NCBI RefSeq assembly: GCF_003313335.1
Contig: NZ_QMHP01000005.1
Span: 248,001-312,000 of the forward strand
Length of the DNA: 64,000 nucleotides
Direction: 5' to 3'
Source of the DNA: Pedobacter zeaxanthinifaciens
GTDB lineage: Bacteria > Bacteroidota > Bacteroidia > Sphingobacteriales > Sphingobacteriaceae
This document shows, piece by piece, positions 35,890 to 45,320 of the stretch. The translations under genes were made by a program, and so were the position numbers. The notes under the pieces are model-generated. The model did no database searches. It was not told the origin of the DNA and saw only the letters and a list, made by a program, of their open reading frames with translations. Within the stretch, counting starts at the first letter, position 1. The number at the start of each line of letters is the position of its first letter.

Positions 35890-35948
35890 TTGATAAACTT
35901 TATTGTGTTGCCCCTTCGCTTTCACTAATCAGGAAACAACGATTAAAC

Positions 35949-35987
35949 AAAAAAAATTTGCCTAAGATATATAAATCCTAAGCAAAT
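35949..35987 (-). terminator. Weak terminator-like hairpin between rpmD and rplO
   Basis: ATTTGC and GCAAAT pair around a 20-base loop, with eight T following on the minus strand. The stem is weak, so at most partial termination is expected. Confidence 0.35.
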
Positions 35988-36000
35988 CCTAATAATAATT

Positions 36001-36180
36001 TTATATAGCTTCGATAGCTACTAAGTGATTAACTTTTCTAACCATGCCAATGATTGCAGCATTAGCCTCAACCTCAACACTTTGGTTTAATTTGTTTAAA
36101 CCTAAAGCCTTCATGGTTCTTTTTTGGCGCTCGCTTCTATCGATAACGCTCTTTACCTGAGTGATTTTAATTTTAGCCAT
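36001..36180 (-). CDS. rpmD: 50S ribosomal protein L30
   Basis: 59 residues, found in the gap between rplO and rpsE: MAKIKITQVKSVIDRSERQK, then RTMKALGLNKLN and a C-terminal MVRKVNHLVAIEAI. The length and motifs are exactly those of L30. It begins 4 bp after the rpsE stop codon. Confidence 0.96.
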   Translation of the reverse strand: MAKIKITQVKSVIDRSERQKRTMKALGLNKLNQSVEVEANAAIIGMVRKVNHLVAIEAI

Positions 36181-36184
36181 GATC

Positions 36185-36703
36185 TTATCCGTTAAAAACT
36201 TTGTTTAAATCAACACCACGGTTTTGAGCTACTGTATAAGCGTCACGCATTTTTGTTAATGCATCAACTGTAGCTTTTACCACGTTGTGAGGATTTGATG
36301 AACCTTTTGATTTAGCCAATACGTTGTGTACACCAGCACTTTCTAGTACGGCACGCATTGCACCACCAGCAATTACTCCAGTACCCACAGCAGCAGGCTT
36401 AATTAATACAAAACCACCTGAGTATTTACCGATTTGCTCGTGAGGTACAGTACCGTTCAAAATTGGAACTTTTACCAAGTTCTTTTTTGCGTCGTCTACA
36501 CCTTTAGCGATAGCTTCAGTAACCTCTTTAGCTTTGCCTAATCCGTAACCTACAACGCCGTTCTCATCACCTACAACTACGATAGCTGAAAAGCTGAAAG
36601 TACGACCACCTTTGGTTACTTTAGCAACACGTTGGATGCTCACTAAACGATCTTTTAATTCAATCTCGCTAGTTTTTACTCTTTTTATATTGATAGTTGA
36701 CAT
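36185..36703 (-). CDS. rpsE: 30S ribosomal protein S5
   Basis: 172 residues. It has the double-stranded-RNA-binding region [20 protein letters not shown] and the core [20 protein letters not shown]. It is important for translational fidelity. It is in the normal spc position between rplR and rpmD. Confidence 0.98.
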   Translation of the reverse strand: MSTINIKRVKTSEIELKDRLVSIQRVAKVTKGGRTFSFSAIVVVGDENGVVGYGLGKAKEVTEAIAKGVDDAKKNLVKVPILNGTVPHEQIGKYSGGFVLIKPAAVGTGVIAGGAMRAVLESAGVHNVLAKSKGSSNPHNVVKATVDALTKMRDAYTVAQNRGVDLNKVFNG

Positions 36704-36721
36704 TATATCTTATTTAAATGA

Positions 36722-37075
36722 TTAAAATACTAGACCAGCTTCGCGGGCACCTTCTGCCAACGATTTTACACGACCATGGTACAAGTAACCATTTCTGTCG
36801 AAAACAACTTCCTTAACACCAGCTGCAATTGCTTTTTCGGCAACTAACTTACCTACTGCTACTGATTGTTCTGACTTGTTTCCTGAAGCATTGAAATCTT
36901 TAGATAAAGATGATGCTGCAACTATAGTTTTACCAGTTTCATCGTTAATGATTTGAGCATAAATACCTTTATTGCTTCTATAAACTGATAAACGTGGACG
37001 GCTCTCAGATCCAGTAAGTCTTTTTCTGATACCTTTTTTAATACGCTCTCTGCGTGATAATTTTTTTCCTGCCAT
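36722..37075 (-). CDS. rplR: 50S ribosomal protein L18
   Basis: 117 residues. It has the basic start [39 protein letters not shown] and the C-terminal [20 protein letters not shown]. It binds 5S rRNA. Confidence 0.98.
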   Translation of the reverse strand: MAGKKLSRRERIKKGIRKRLTGSESRPRLSVYRSNKGIYAQIINDETGKTIVAASSLSKDFNASGNKSEQSVAVGKLVAEKAIAAGVKEVVFDRNGYLYHGRVKSLAEGAREAGLVF

Positions 37076-37080
37076 TTTAA

Positions 37081-37638
37081 TTATTTTTTAGAAGCTGATT
37101 TACCTGCTTTTCTTCTTAACACTTCGCCTACGAACTTGATACCTTTACCTTTGTATGGCTCTGGTGCACGTAACGAACGGATTTTAGCTGCTACTTGACC
37201 AATCAATTGTTTGTCGATGCTCTCTAAAATGATTTTAGGAGTTTGACCTTTTTCTGATGTGGTAGTTACTTTAATTTCAGCTGGCAATTGGAATACGTAG
37301 TGGTGAGAATAACCCAATACTAAATCCAAAGTTTGACCTTGGTTGCTAGCACGGTAACCAACACCTACTAATTCTTGTTCTAATTTATAACCTTCTGTTA
37401 CACCTACAACCATGTTGTTGATTAGTGAACGATACAAACCATGTAAAGCTCTGTGTCTTTTTTGATCTGTTGGACGTTGTACGGTTAATACGCCATCTTC
37501 TTGAGAGATAGTGATATCTTTATCTACTAACTGGGTTAACTCTCCTTTAGGACCTTTTACAGTTACTAAGTTATCGTTATTAACGGTAATAGTTACTCCT
37601 GCAGGTATGTTAATTGGGGCTTTTCCTATTCTTGACAT
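37081..37638 (-). CDS. rplF: 50S ribosomal protein L6
   Basis: 185 residues. It has [16 protein letters not shown], the [20 protein letters not shown] repeat and the C-terminal [20 protein letters not shown]. It lies near the elongation factor binding site. Confidence 0.98.
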   Translation of the reverse strand: MSRIGKAPINIPAGVTITVNNDNLVTVKGPKGELTQLVDKDITISQEDGVLTVQRPTDQKRHRALHGLYRSLINNMVVGVTEGYKLEQELVGVGYRASNQGQTLDLVLGYSHHYVFQLPAEIKVTTTSEKGQTPKIILESIDKQLIGQVAAKIRSLRAPEPYKGKGIKFVGEVLRRKAGKSASKK

Positions 37639-37656
37639 TGTACTGATCTCCTTTAA

Positions 37657-38055
37657 TTAATAAACGTGACACAATACCTCACCGCCAATGTTCAATTTGG
37701 CTGCTTCTTTATCAGTCATTACACCTTTAGAAGTAGATAAGATTGCGATACCTAAACCATTTAATACTCTTGGCATGTTATCAACGCCTGCATACTGTCT
37801 CAAACCTGGCTTACTGATACGGGTTAACGTACGGATAGCTGGGATTTTCGTGATTGCATTGTATTTTAACGCAATTTTGATTGTACCTTGAGCAGTTGTG
37901 TCTTCAAACTTGTAGTTTGCGATGTAACCTTTGTCGAAAAGAACCTTAGTGATTTCTTTTTTAAGGTTAGAAGCTGGAATTTCTACAATCCTGTGATTTG
38001 CTTTGATAGCATTTCTTAATCTTGTAAGATAATCCGCTATTGGATCTGTATTCAT
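37657..38055 (-). CDS. rpsH: 30S ribosomal protein S8
   Basis: 132 residues from the Met at 38055 (MNTDPIADYLTRLRNAIKAN); the frame begins 12 codons earlier but the shorter form fits the family. The C-terminus KGVMTDKEAAKLNIGGEVLC is the S8 signature. In enteric bacteria S8 represses the spc operon. A strong internal promoter (38172-38202) lies upstream, so rpsH begins a second transcript. Confidence 0.97.
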   Translation of the reverse strand: MNTDPIADYLTRLRNAIKANHRIVEIPASNLKKEITKVLFDKGYIANYKFEDTTAQGTIKIALKYNAITKIPAIRTLTRISKPGLRQYAGVDNMPRVLNGLGIAILSTSKGVMTDKEAAKLNIGGEVLCHVY

Positions 38056-38171
38056 TATGAATCGAATTGTGATACTGGTTTCCGTACGCATCAGCCGACT
38101 TCCGGACCTAATATCGGTTAATAATCTGTTTGTTCACTTATATGCTAATGAGTCATAAGCTGTAAGGGCTG

Positions 38172-38202
38172 CAAAAATACAACTTACAACTTATAACTCA
38201 AA
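38172..38202 (-). promoter_or_regulatory. Internal promoter before rpsH
   Basis: The minus strand has TTTG (38199-38202), 19 bases, then TATTTTTG (38172-38179), and after it CAGCCC, the same as at rpsF. The 19-bp spacer is made of a wordy AGTTATAAGTTGTAAGTTG repeat. The predicted leader is about 115 nt. Confidence 0.8.
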
Positions 38203-38220
38203 AACTTATGTGATATTAAA

Positions 38221-38490
38221 TTACCAGCTAGCTTTTCTTACCCCTGGGATTTTGCCTTCTAACGCCATTTCACGGAAAGTTACCCTTGAAATACCGAAAG
38301 TACGCATATAACCACGAGGACGGCCAGTTAACTTGCAACGGTTGTGTAAACGTACAGCCGAAGAGTTTTTAGGTAATTTGTCTAATGCTGCGTAATCGCC
38401 TGCTGCTTTCAATGCTGCACGTTTCTCAGCATATTTAGCTACTAATTTTTGGCGTTTAACTTCGCGAGCTTTTACTCCTTCTTTTGCCAT
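38221..38490 (-). CDS. rpsN: 30S ribosomal protein S14
   Basis: 89 residues, the long form without zinc cysteines (only one Cys, in [20 protein letters not shown]). It overlaps the rplE stop by one base, suggesting coupled translation. It ends with [20 protein letters not shown]. Confidence 0.98.
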   Translation of the reverse strand: MAKEGVKAREVKRQKLVAKYAEKRAALKAAGDYAALDKLPKNSSAVRLHNRCKLTGRPRGYMRTFGISRVTFREMALEGKIPGVRKASW

Positions 38491-39056
38491 TATTGTTCTG
38501 CTTTTTGATTTTTAAATGGTAATCCAAATTGTTTTAAAAGTTCCAATGCTTCAACATCAGTTTGGGCACTAGTTACAAACGTAATGTCCATACCTAAAAT
38601 CTTGTTGATTTTGTCGATGTTGATCTCAGGGAAAATGATTTGCTCGGTAACACCTAAAGTGTAGTTACCTCTTCCATCAAATCCTTTATCATTGATTCCT
38701 TTGAAATCACGGATACGAGGCAAAGCTACAGAAATTAATCTATCTAAAAACTCGTACATGTTGTTGTCACGTAAAGTTACACGTACACCAATTGGCATAC
38801 CTTTACGTAATTTAAAGTTTGATACGTCTTTTTTAGACTTAGCACTTACCGCTTGTTGACCAGTGATGGTACTTAACTCAACGATAGAGCTATCGATAAT
38901 TTTCTTATCAGCTACAGAGTAACGACCAACACCTTGGTTGATAGAGATTTTCTGAAGCTTAGGAACTTGCATTACGCTTTTGTATTGGAATTTCTCTTTA
39001 AGAGCCGATACAATTTCCTCTTTATATTTGCTTTTTAATCTTGGTACGTATGCCAT
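38490..39056 (-). CDS. rplE: 50S ribosomal protein L5
   Basis: 188 residues. It has [40 protein letters not shown] and [20 protein letters not shown]. It binds 5S rRNA and P-site tRNA. It overlaps rplX and rpsN by one base each. Confidence 0.98.
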   Translation of the reverse strand: MAYVPRLKSKYKEEIVSALKEKFQYKSVMQVPKLQKISINQGVGRYSVADKKIIDSSIVELSTITGQQAVSAKSKKDVSNFKLRKGMPIGVRVTLRDNNMYEFLDRLISVALPRIRDFKGINDKGFDGRGNYTLGVTEQIIFPEINIDKINKILGMDITFVTSAQTDVEALELLKQFGLPFKNQKAEQ

Positions 39057-39397
39057 TATTTAATTTCCTCCCCTGAAACTTTAGCAACTCTAACTAATTT
39101 TCCGTCGGCATTTAATTTACGGCCAACACGAGTAGTTTTACCAGATTTTGGATCAACCAACTGAACGTTCGAAATATGAAGAGCAGCTTCTTTTTTAATT
39201 ATGCCACCATTTGGAGTAGCAGCACTTGGCTTAGTGTGTTTAGATACAAGGTTTACACCTTCTACTACCACTCTATTTGCAGATACAAGTACTTCCTGTA
39301 CTTTACCTTGTTGTCCTTTAGAGTCGCCAGCAATAACTTTTACTAGGTCGCCTTTACGGATCTTTAATTTTGCCGGTTTGTTAACTTTGTTTCCCAT
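39056..39397 (-). CDS. rplX: 50S ribosomal protein L24
   Basis: 113 residues. The KOW motif [20 protein letters not shown] and [20 protein letters not shown] are clear. It initiates 50S assembly. It starts 1 bp after the rplN stop. Confidence 0.98.
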   Translation of the reverse strand: MGNKVNKPAKLKIRKGDLVKVIAGDSKGQQGKVQEVLVSANRVVVEGVNLVSKHTKPSAATPNGGIIKKEAALHISNVQLVDPKSGKTTRVGRKLNADGKLVRVAKVSGEEIK

Positions 39398-39398
39398 T

Positions 39399-39767
39399 TT
39401 ATAATACCTCCGGTGCTAATGATACAATTTTCATGAATTGTTTTTCACGCAGTTCTCTTGCTACCGGGCCAAAAATACGTGTGCCACGAGGCTCATCTTG
39501 GTTGTTTAACAACACGGCTGCATTGTCGTCAAAACGGATATAAGAACCATCTTTACGACGGATTTCTTTTTTAGTTCTAACTACAACTGCTTTAGAAACA
39601 GTTCCTTTTTTAATGTTACCAGAAGGCAATGCGCTCTTTACAGTTACAACGATTTTGTCACCAATTGATGCATATCTTTTGCCGGTTCCACCAAGTACAC
39701 GGATAACCAATACTTGTTTTGCGCCGCTGTTGTCGGCTACGTTTAATCTTGATTCCTGTTGTACCAT
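39399..39767 (-). CDS. rplN: 50S ribosomal protein L14
   Basis: 122 residues. It has [20 protein letters not shown] and the L14 signature [20 protein letters not shown]. It contacts 16S rRNA across the subunit interface. Confidence 0.98.
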   Translation of the reverse strand: MVQQESRLNVADNSGAKQVLVIRVLGGTGKRYASIGDKIVVTVKSALPSGNIKKGTVSKAVVVRTKKEIRRKDGSYIRFDDNAAVLLNNQDEPRGTRIFGPVARELREKQFMKIVSLAPEVL

Positions 39768-39768
39768 C

Positions 39769-40023
39769 TTATTTAGCTCTTTCTAAAATTTGTACTAATC
39801 TCCAGTTCTTGTTTTTACTCAGCGGACGAGTTTCCATGATCAATACTGTATCGCCGATACCGCATTCGTTTTTCTCGTCATGAGCCATAAATTTGGTAGT
39901 TTTCTTTACGAACTTACCATAAATCGGGTGCTTCACTTTACGCTCCACAGCAACTACAACAGATTTATCCATTTTGTTGCTTACTACTAACCCGGTTCTT
40001 GTTTTTCTTAATTGTCTTTCCAT
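39769..40023 (-). CDS. rpsQ: 30S ribosomal protein S17
   Basis: 84 residues, the same as E. coli. It has [20 protein letters not shown] and [20 protein letters not shown]. It binds 16S rRNA early in assembly. It lies 1 bp before rplN. Confidence 0.98.
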   Translation of the reverse strand: MERQLRKTRTGLVVSNKMDKSVVVAVERKVKHPIYGKFVKKTTKFMAHDEKNECGIGDTVLIMETRPLSKNKNWRLVQILERAK

Positions 40024-40036
40024 TTCGACTCTAAAA

Positions 40037-40246
40037 TTATTTAGTTTCAGTAGCTGCCGCTGCTTTCACAGCAGACAATTCAGTGTTTAATCGGGCAATA
40101 GTTTTTCTGGCCGCAGTGATACGGTTAGGATTTTCGATAGCCGAAATTGTGTGCGCAAATTTTAACTTAACTAAGTTTTGTTTTTCTTCTGCGATCTTAG
40201 CTACTAATTCTTCTTGTGAAAGCCCTTTGATTTCTGAGTTTTTCAT
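40037..40246 (-). CDS. rpmC: 50S ribosomal protein L29
   Basis: 69 residues, with the helical hairpin [20 protein letters not shown] and [20 protein letters not shown]. It lies at the exit tunnel, beside L23. A 75-bp gap before it holds distant GATGGG/CCCATC arms but no clear signal. Confidence 0.97.
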   Translation of the reverse strand: MKNSEIKGLSQEELVAKIAEEKQNLVKLKFAHTISAIENPNRITAARKTIARLNTELSAVKAAAATETK

Positions 40247-40321
40247 CTTATTAATTTTTATAGTGATGGGTCTAGCGGTTATAATAACAAGTTACTTACA
40301 ACATTGATCCCATCTTTCTTT

Positions 40322-40744
40322 TTATGCTTCTACGTAATCTCTACGTACTACAAATTTTGTTTGAACAGGTAATTTCTGAGCAGCTAACCTTAACGCTTCT
40401 TTAGCAATTGCCAAAGGCACGCCTTCTGCTTCGAAAAGGATACGTCCAGGTCTAACTACGGCTACCCAATATTCAGGTGCACCTTTACCTTTACCCATAC
40501 GTACCTCAGCTGGTTTCTTAGTTACCGGTTTGTCCGGGAAAATTCTGATCCAAACTTGACCTTCACGTTTCATGTAACGAGTTACCGCGATACGTGCTGC
40601 CTCAATTTGGCGACTTGTGATCCAAGTAGCTTCTAAAGATTTGATTCCAAAAGATCCGAATGATAGCTCAGCACCACGAGTTGCTAAACCTTTCATCCTG
40701 CCCTTTTGCATCTTTCTGAACTTGGTTCTTTTTGGCTGTAACAT
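40322..40744 (-). CDS. rplP: 50S ribosomal protein L16
   Basis: 140 residues. It has [20 protein letters not shown], the signature [20 protein letters not shown] and a C-terminal [15 protein letters not shown]. It contacts the A-site tRNA region. Confidence 0.98.
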   Translation of the reverse strand: MLQPKRTKFRKMQKGRMKGLATRGAELSFGSFGIKSLEATWITSRQIEAARIAVTRYMKREGQVWIRIFPDKPVTKKPAEVRMGKGKGAPEYWVAVVRPGRILFEAEGVPLAIAKEALRLAAQKLPVQTKFVVRRDYVEA

Positions 40745-40778
40745 TTTATTTAAATATTATCGTTGAACGATTTGTTAA

Positions 40779-41579
40779 CTATTTGCGAGGGCCTCTGTTG
40801 TTGCCACCGCCTCTATTATCTCTTCCGCCTTGACCCGGACGACCGCCACCGCGTTTGTCGTTGTTCCTTCTGTCGCCGCCGCCTCTGTTCTCTCTAGCTC
40901 CGCTGTTACCTGGTGCATTGTTAGCTGCGCCAATGTTTGGAGAAAGATCACGTTTGCCATAAACTTCACCTTTACAGATCCAAACTTTGATACCTATTTT
41001 ACCGTAGGTAGTTAAAGCTTCTGCTAAAGCGTAGTCGATATCGGCACGGAAAGTATGCAAAGGAATTCTTCCTTCTTTGTACTGTTCTGTACGAGCCATC
41101 TCAGCACCACCTAAACGGCCAGAAGTCATGATTTTGATACCTTCTGCTCCCATTCTCATGGTTGATGCGATTGATGATTTCATTGCTCTACGGAACGAGA
41201 TCCTAGCTTCTAATTGTTTTGCAACACCTTCTGCTACTAATTGTGCATCAAGCTCAGGGCGTTTAATTTCAAAGATGTTAATTTGAATTTCCTTTTTAGT
41301 CAATTTCTTTAACTCTTCTTTGATTTTATCAACCTCTTGGCCTGCTTTACCGATTACAATTCCTGGACGTGCTGTGTGGATAGTAACAGTGATACGTTTT
41401 AAGGTACGCTCAATTACTACTTTAGAAACACCGCCTTTTGCAATACGAGCTGAAAGGTATTTTCTTATTTTTTCGTCCTCAACTAATTTATCAGCATAGT
41501 TGTTGCCACCGAACCAGTTAGAATCCCAACCTCTGATGATTCCTAACCTGTTACCTATTGGATGTGCTTTTTGTCCCAT
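40779..41579 (-). CDS. rpsC: 30S ribosomal protein S3 with Gly/Arg/Asn tail
   Basis: 266 residues against 233 in E. coli. The KH domain ([20 protein letters not shown]) and the C-terminal domain are normal. From about 217 on, a tail of repeated Gly, Arg, Asn and Asp (such as [20 protein letters not shown]) extends the protein. The tail is RGG-like and may bind RNA; its job is unknown. Confidence 0.98.
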   Translation of the reverse strand: MGQKAHPIGNRLGIIRGWDSNWFGGNNYADKLVEDEKIRKYLSARIAKGGVSKVVIERTLKRITVTIHTARPGIVIGKAGQEVDKIKEELKKLTKKEIQINIFEIKRPELDAQLVAEGVAKQLEARISFRRAMKSSIASTMRMGAEGIKIMTSGRLGGAEMARTEQYKEGRIPLHTFRADIDYALAEALTTYGKIGIKVWICKGEVYGKRDLSPNIGAANNAPGNSGARENRGGGDRRNNDKRGGGRPGQGGRDNRGGGNNRGPRK

Positions 41580-41584
41580 TTCTG

Positions 41585-41947
41585 TTAATTAGTTTGAGTT
41601 TCAACGTTTTTACTATCTACAACAAGGGTTACGTGGTTAGAACGCTTACGGATTCTATAACCGCGGCCTTGAGGTGCTGGTCTAAGTCTTTTCAACTGAC
41701 GACCACCGTCAACCATTACCGATTTAACGAATAATTGGCTTTCTTCAGGGCGAGAACCAGAATTTTTTTGCTCCCAATTGTTGATGGCAGACAATAAAAG
41801 TTTTTCAACTCTTATAGCAGCTTCTTTATTGGTGTACTTCAAAATCTGTAATGCTTTCTCAACACGCTCACCTCTGATAAGATCCACAACTAAACGCATC
41901 TTACGCGGTGAAGTTGGGCAATTGTTTAATTTCGCTACTGCTTCCAT
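41585..41947 (-). CDS. rplV: 50S ribosomal protein L22
   Basis: 120 residues. It has [20 protein letters not shown] and the C-terminal hairpin [20 protein letters not shown] that lines the exit tunnel. It is in the usual S10 order. Confidence 0.98.
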   Translation of the reverse strand: MEAVAKLNNCPTSPRKMRLVVDLIRGERVEKALQILKYTNKEAAIRVEKLLLSAINNWEQKNSGSRPEESQLFVKSVMVDGGRQLKRLRPAPQGRGYRIRKRSNHVTLVVDSKNVETQTN

Positions 41948-41954
41948 CTTTTAA

Positions 41955-42221
41955 TTATTTTTTCTTTTCAGAGTGGCCCCTAAAGGTTCTAGTTGGAGCG
42001 AACTCCCCTAGCTTGTGGCCAACCATGTTTTCTGTTACGTATACTGGTATAAATTTATTGCCGTTATGCACTGCAAATGTGTGACCTACGAAATCAGGAG
42101 AAATCATTGATCTGCGAGACCAAGTTTTGATTACTGTTCTTTTGCCTGATTCGTTCATAGAGTTTACTTTACGCTCTACGTTGTGGTCAATATAAGGTCC
42201 TTTTTTAATTGAACGAGCCAT
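41955..42221 (-). CDS. rpsS: 30S ribosomal protein S19
   Basis: 88 residues. It has [20 protein letters not shown] and [20 protein letters not shown], then [20 protein letters not shown]. It overlaps the rplB stop by one base. Confidence 0.98.
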   Translation of the reverse strand: MARSIKKGPYIDHNVERKVNSMNESGKRTVIKTWSRRSMISPDFVGHTFAVHNGNKFIPVYVTENMVGHKLGEFAPTRTFRGHSEKKK

Positions 42222-43045
42222 TATTTTTTCCTTTTCTCTATGATGAAACGATTTGAGTATTTTTTAAGTGAACGGGTTTTGTAGCCTTTAGCTAGAACGC
42301 CTGTTCTTGAACGTGGGTGACCACCTGAAGCGCGACCTTCACCACCACCCATTGGGTGATCAACAGGGTTCATCGCTACTGGACGAGTACGAGGACGACG
42401 ACCGATCCAACGGCTACGACCTGCTTTACCCAACACTTCGTTTGCATGATCAGAGTTAGAAACTGTACCAATAGTGGCTAAACAAGTAACTAAGATAGAT
42501 CTTACTTCACCTGAAGGCAATTTGATGGTAGCATATTTACCGTCTCTTGCAGCTAATTGTGCATAAGAACCGGCGCTACGTGCCAACTGAGCACCTTTTC
42601 CAGGGTGAAGCTCTAAATTGTGGATGATAGAACCTAGAGGGATGTTAGCTAATTTCAAAGTATTACCTACTTCTGGGGTAGCTTTATCGCCTGAAAGCAA
42701 TGTTTGTCCTACTTGCAATCCTTCCGGTGCAATGATATAACGCTTCTCACCATCAGCATAGTTAAGTAATGCGATGCGTGCTGTACGGTTAGGATCGTAC
42801 TCAATAGTAGCTACAACAGCAGGAATATCAAACTTATCACGTTTAAAATCAATTAAACGGTAAGATTTTTTGTGGCCACCACCGATATAGCGCATGGTCA
42901 TCTTTCCTGTATTGTTACGACCTCCCGATTTCTTAGAAGATACAACCAATGATTTTTCGGGCTTGGTTGCTGTAATCTCCGTAAAACTAGCACCAACTCT
43001 AAAGCGGGTACCCGGAGTAACTGGTTTAAATTTTCTTAAGCCCAT
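42221..43045 (-). CDS. rplB: 50S ribosomal protein L2
   Basis: 274 residues. The SH3-like and OB regions carry [18 protein letters not shown] and the peptidyl-transferase His-containing [20 protein letters not shown]. It is needed for subunit joining. Confidence 0.98.
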   Translation of the reverse strand: MGLRKFKPVTPGTRFRVGASFTEITATKPEKSLVVSSKKSGGRNNTGKMTMRYIGGGHKKSYRLIDFKRDKFDIPAVVATIEYDPNRTARIALLNYADGEKRYIIAPEGLQVGQTLLSGDKATPEVGNTLKLANIPLGSIIHNLELHPGKGAQLARSAGSYAQLAARDGKYATIKLPSGEVRSILVTCLATIGTVSNSDHANEVLGKAGRSRWIGRRPRTRPVAMNPVDHPMGGGEGRASGGHPRSRTGVLAKGYKTRSLKKYSNRFIIEKRKK

Positions 43046-43070
43046 AGTTATTAATTATTCAATTTTTATA

Positions 43071-43361
43071 TTAAATATTCGCGTAATAATCTATTGTTTC
43101 TCCATCTTTAAGGGTAACAACAGCTTTTTTGTATTTAGGGCTACGGCCAGTTACCAAACCTGCTTTGGTGTTTCTGGTTTTTGCCTTGCCTTGTACTACC
43201 ATTGTATTTACCGCAACGATAGTTACGCCATACATTTGCTCGATAGCACTTTTAATCTGCAATTTGTTAGCTCTATGATCTACTTGGAAAGTAAAACGGT
43301 TAGCTTTTTCAGTTAATGCAGATGCTTTTTCGGTTAAAATTGGTCTTTGTAAGATTTCCAT
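43071..43361 (-). CDS. rplW: 50S ribosomal protein L23
   Basis: 96 residues from the Met at 43361 (MEILQRPILTEKASALTEKA), which avoids an overlap with rplD; the frame starts four codons earlier. It has QIKSAIEQMYGVTIVAVNTM-like core and the docking site for trigger factor and SRP at the exit tunnel. Confidence 0.97.
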   Translation of the reverse strand: MEILQRPILTEKASALTEKANRFTFQVDHRANKLQIKSAIEQMYGVTIVAVNTMVVQGKAKTRNTKAGLVTGRSPKYKKAVVTLKDGETIDYYANI

Positions 43362-43362
43362 A

Positions 43363-43992
43363 TTACTTGGCAAATGCCTCCTCCAATGATTTAAGCGAAT
43401 TAGCAGTTAACAAAAGTTTACTAGCGTTTAATACATCATAAGTATTTAAATCGCCTGCAGTGATAACTTTAGCTTTCTGAATATTTCTGCTTGATAAATA
43501 AATATTGTTGTTTTGTTCTGGCAACACTAACAAAGTTTTCTCGTCAGCTAAGTTTAATGCGTTTACCAAGTTTACATAGTTTTTAGTTTTGATGCTATCA
43601 AAATTGAAGTCTTCTAAAACCACGATGCTGTTATCTTGAGCTTTGTATGATAAAGCAGATTTACGAGCTAATGATTTTAATTTTTTGTTCAATTTAAAAC
43701 TATAGTCACGAGGTTGAGGACCAAAAACACGACCACCGCCATTGAACAATGGAGATTTAATGCTTCCGGCACGTGCACCACCAGTACCTTTTTGTTTGTA
43801 TAATTTACGTGTAGAACCAGCAATTTCGTTACGTTGCTTAGCTTTGTGCGTACCTTGACGTTGGTTAGCCAAATACTGTTTTACATCTAAATAAATCGCG
43901 TGGTCGTTTGGTGTAACACCAAATACCGACTCAGGAAGTTGCACCTTGGCACCTGTCTCTTTTCCTGAAATGTTTACTACTTTAACTTCCAT
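43363..43992 (-). CDS. rplD: 50S ribosomal protein L4
   Basis: 209 residues. It has the extended loop [20 protein letters not shown] with [20 protein letters not shown] that reaches the exit tunnel. In E. coli L4 also represses the S10 operon. It is 5 bp after rplC. Confidence 0.98.
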   Translation of the reverse strand: MEVKVVNISGKETGAKVQLPESVFGVTPNDHAIYLDVKQYLANQRQGTHKAKQRNEIAGSTRKLYKQKGTGGARAGSIKSPLFNGGGRVFGPQPRDYSFKLNKKLKSLARKSALSYKAQDNSIVVLEDFNFDSIKTKNYVNLVNALNLADEKTLLVLPEQNNNIYLSSRNIQKAKVITAGDLNTYDVLNASKLLLTANSLKSLEEAFAK

Positions 43993-43997
43993 CTTGC

Positions 43998-44615
43998 TTA
44001 CTTATCTAAGATTACGTAAGAACCTTTAGCTCCTGGTACGGAACCGCTAACTACTACTAGGTTTTGCTCAGGATAAACTTTCAATACTTGTAAGTTTTGA
44101 ACTTTTACTCTGTCGCCACCTGTTCTACCCGCCATACGCATACCTTTGAATACACGTGAAGGCCAAGAAGAAGCTCCCAATGAACCTGGTGCACGCATCC
44201 TGTTGTGCTGACCGTGAGTTTGACCACCCACACCACCAAAACCGTGACGTTTTACCACACCTTGGAAACCTTTACCTTTTGAAGTTCCCACAACATCTAC
44301 ATAGTCACCTTCAGCGAAGATGTCTACAGTAACCGTGTCGCCTAAGTTTAAAGTTGCTTCAAACTCGCCGAACTCAACCAATTTACGTTTTGGAGTTGTG
44401 TTTGCTTTTGCGTAATGGCCTTTTAATGGCTGCGTTACGTTTTTCTCTTTTGCTTCATCAAATCCTAACTGGATTGACGAATAACCGTCTGTTTCTTCGG
44501 TTTTAACTTGTGTTACAACACAAGGCCCAGCTTCGATTACAGTACAAGGAATGTTTCTTCCTTCTGCATCGAAAATACTGGTCATTCCTACTTTTTTTCC
44601 AATAATTCCTGACAT
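43998..44615 (-). CDS. rplC: 50S ribosomal protein L3
   Basis: 205 residues from the Met at 44615 ([20 protein letters not shown]), the conserved L3 start; the frame runs on upstream into the leader but that part is not protein-like. It has [20 protein letters not shown] and [20 protein letters not shown]. It is the first gene of the superoperon in this window; rpsJ is not next to it. A full promoter and about 70 nt of leader lie upstream. Confidence 0.97.
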   Translation of the reverse strand: MSGIIGKKVGMTSIFDAEGRNIPCTVIEAGPCVVTQVKTEETDGYSSIQLGFDEAKEKNVTQPLKGHYAKANTTPKRKLVEFGEFEATLNLGDTVTVDIFAEGDYVDVVGTSKGKGFQGVVKRHGFGGVGGQTHGQHNRMRAPGSLGASSWPSRVFKGMRMAGRTGGDRVKVQNLQVLKVYPEQNLVVVSGSVPGAKGSYVILDK

Positions 44616-44639
44616 TTCTTTAATTAAGTTAACACCCAT

Positions 44640-44657
44640 CGAAGCAGTAGGGCTTCG
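44640..44657 (-). promoter_or_regulatory. Leader hairpin upstream of rplC
   Basis: CGAAGC and GCTTCG pair around a 6-base loop, 24 nt before the rplC start codon. It could slow or control rplC translation, perhaps through L3 or L4; no direct evidence. It is not followed by a T-run. Confidence 0.45.
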
Positions 44658-44692
44658 TTCAAGGTGGATATACAATCCCCGCAAAGGGACGG

Positions 44693-44723
44693 CAAAGATA
44701 GGCAAGAATTATTAATTTTCAAA
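44693..44723 (-). promoter_or_regulatory. Main promoter of the ribosomal superoperon
   Basis: The minus strand has TTTG (44720-44723), 19 bases, then TATCTTTG (44693-44700), a perfect consensus. It is followed by CCGTCCC, GC-rich like the other ribosomal promoters. An 8-bp inverted repeat (TCAAATAG 44719-44726, CTATTTGA 44760-44767) overlaps the -33 element. The 163 bp between this repeat and the DUF1634-type gene (to 44930) hold nothing I can support. Confidence 0.88.
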
Positions 44724-44930
44724 TAGTTAGCTAAAAAATTTTTGATGTTTTATTAACAGCTATTTGAAGCTTCGGGAAGTAAATGTGTTTCGAAATCAAT
44801 TTAAGGAACAAAAAAACCTAACAAATTGACTTACATACACTTAAACTTATTGAGAATTTAGACCGGTAATTATAAGAATATTTAGTTAAAACAGCACTGA
44901 AAAATGATTGCATCAGCTTTGCTTAAACGA

Positions 44931-45320
44931 CTAATGCGCAAAACCGCCGCTTAAGCTAGCCATGATAATAGCCAGCACCAGCAAACCAATAGCAACATAT
45001 AGGTAATCTTTCTCTATAAAAAAACTAACTACCGCCATTAGTACTCGGGCTATTGGAGTGAATATGAGCATCAACAAACCAAATTGAACAATAGCTACGC
45101 CTTTAAAGGTTAATACTTCGCTAAAAATACCTGCTACAGTTTTTAAGGATACTTTGTTAAAATCGAAAACTTTATAATCAATGGTTTCGGCGGAATGATC
45201 AAAGAGATAAATGATACCGCCAATGACAACGATGCCCATGGAAATGTAAACGCCAACCCTCAATAAGTTGCCTACCAAGCTTTGGATGTCTTTATCTGTT
45301 ATATTTTTTGCTTGCTCCAT
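44931..45320 (-). CDS. DUF1634-type membrane protein
   Basis: 129 residues with three membrane helices (about 20-40, 72-95, 106-125). The layout, with LLRVGVYISMGIVVIGGIIY and FTPIARVLMAVVSFFIEKDY, matches DUF1634 proteins, which usually follow a TSUP transporter as here (one-base overlap with the upstream gene). It is likely an accessory subunit. Confidence 0.85.
   Translation of the reverse strand: MEQAKNITDKDIQSLVGNLLRVGVYISMGIVVIGGIIYLFDHSAETIDYKVFDFNKVSLKTVAGIFSEVLTFKGVAIVQFGLLMLIFTPIARVLMAVVSFFIEKDYLYVAIGLLVLAIIMASLSGGFAH

Noticed and set aside
40264-40317. GATGGG...CCCATC arms between rplP and rpmC
   Set aside because: The arms are about 40 bases apart with little pairing in between; chance is likely in an AT-rich gap.
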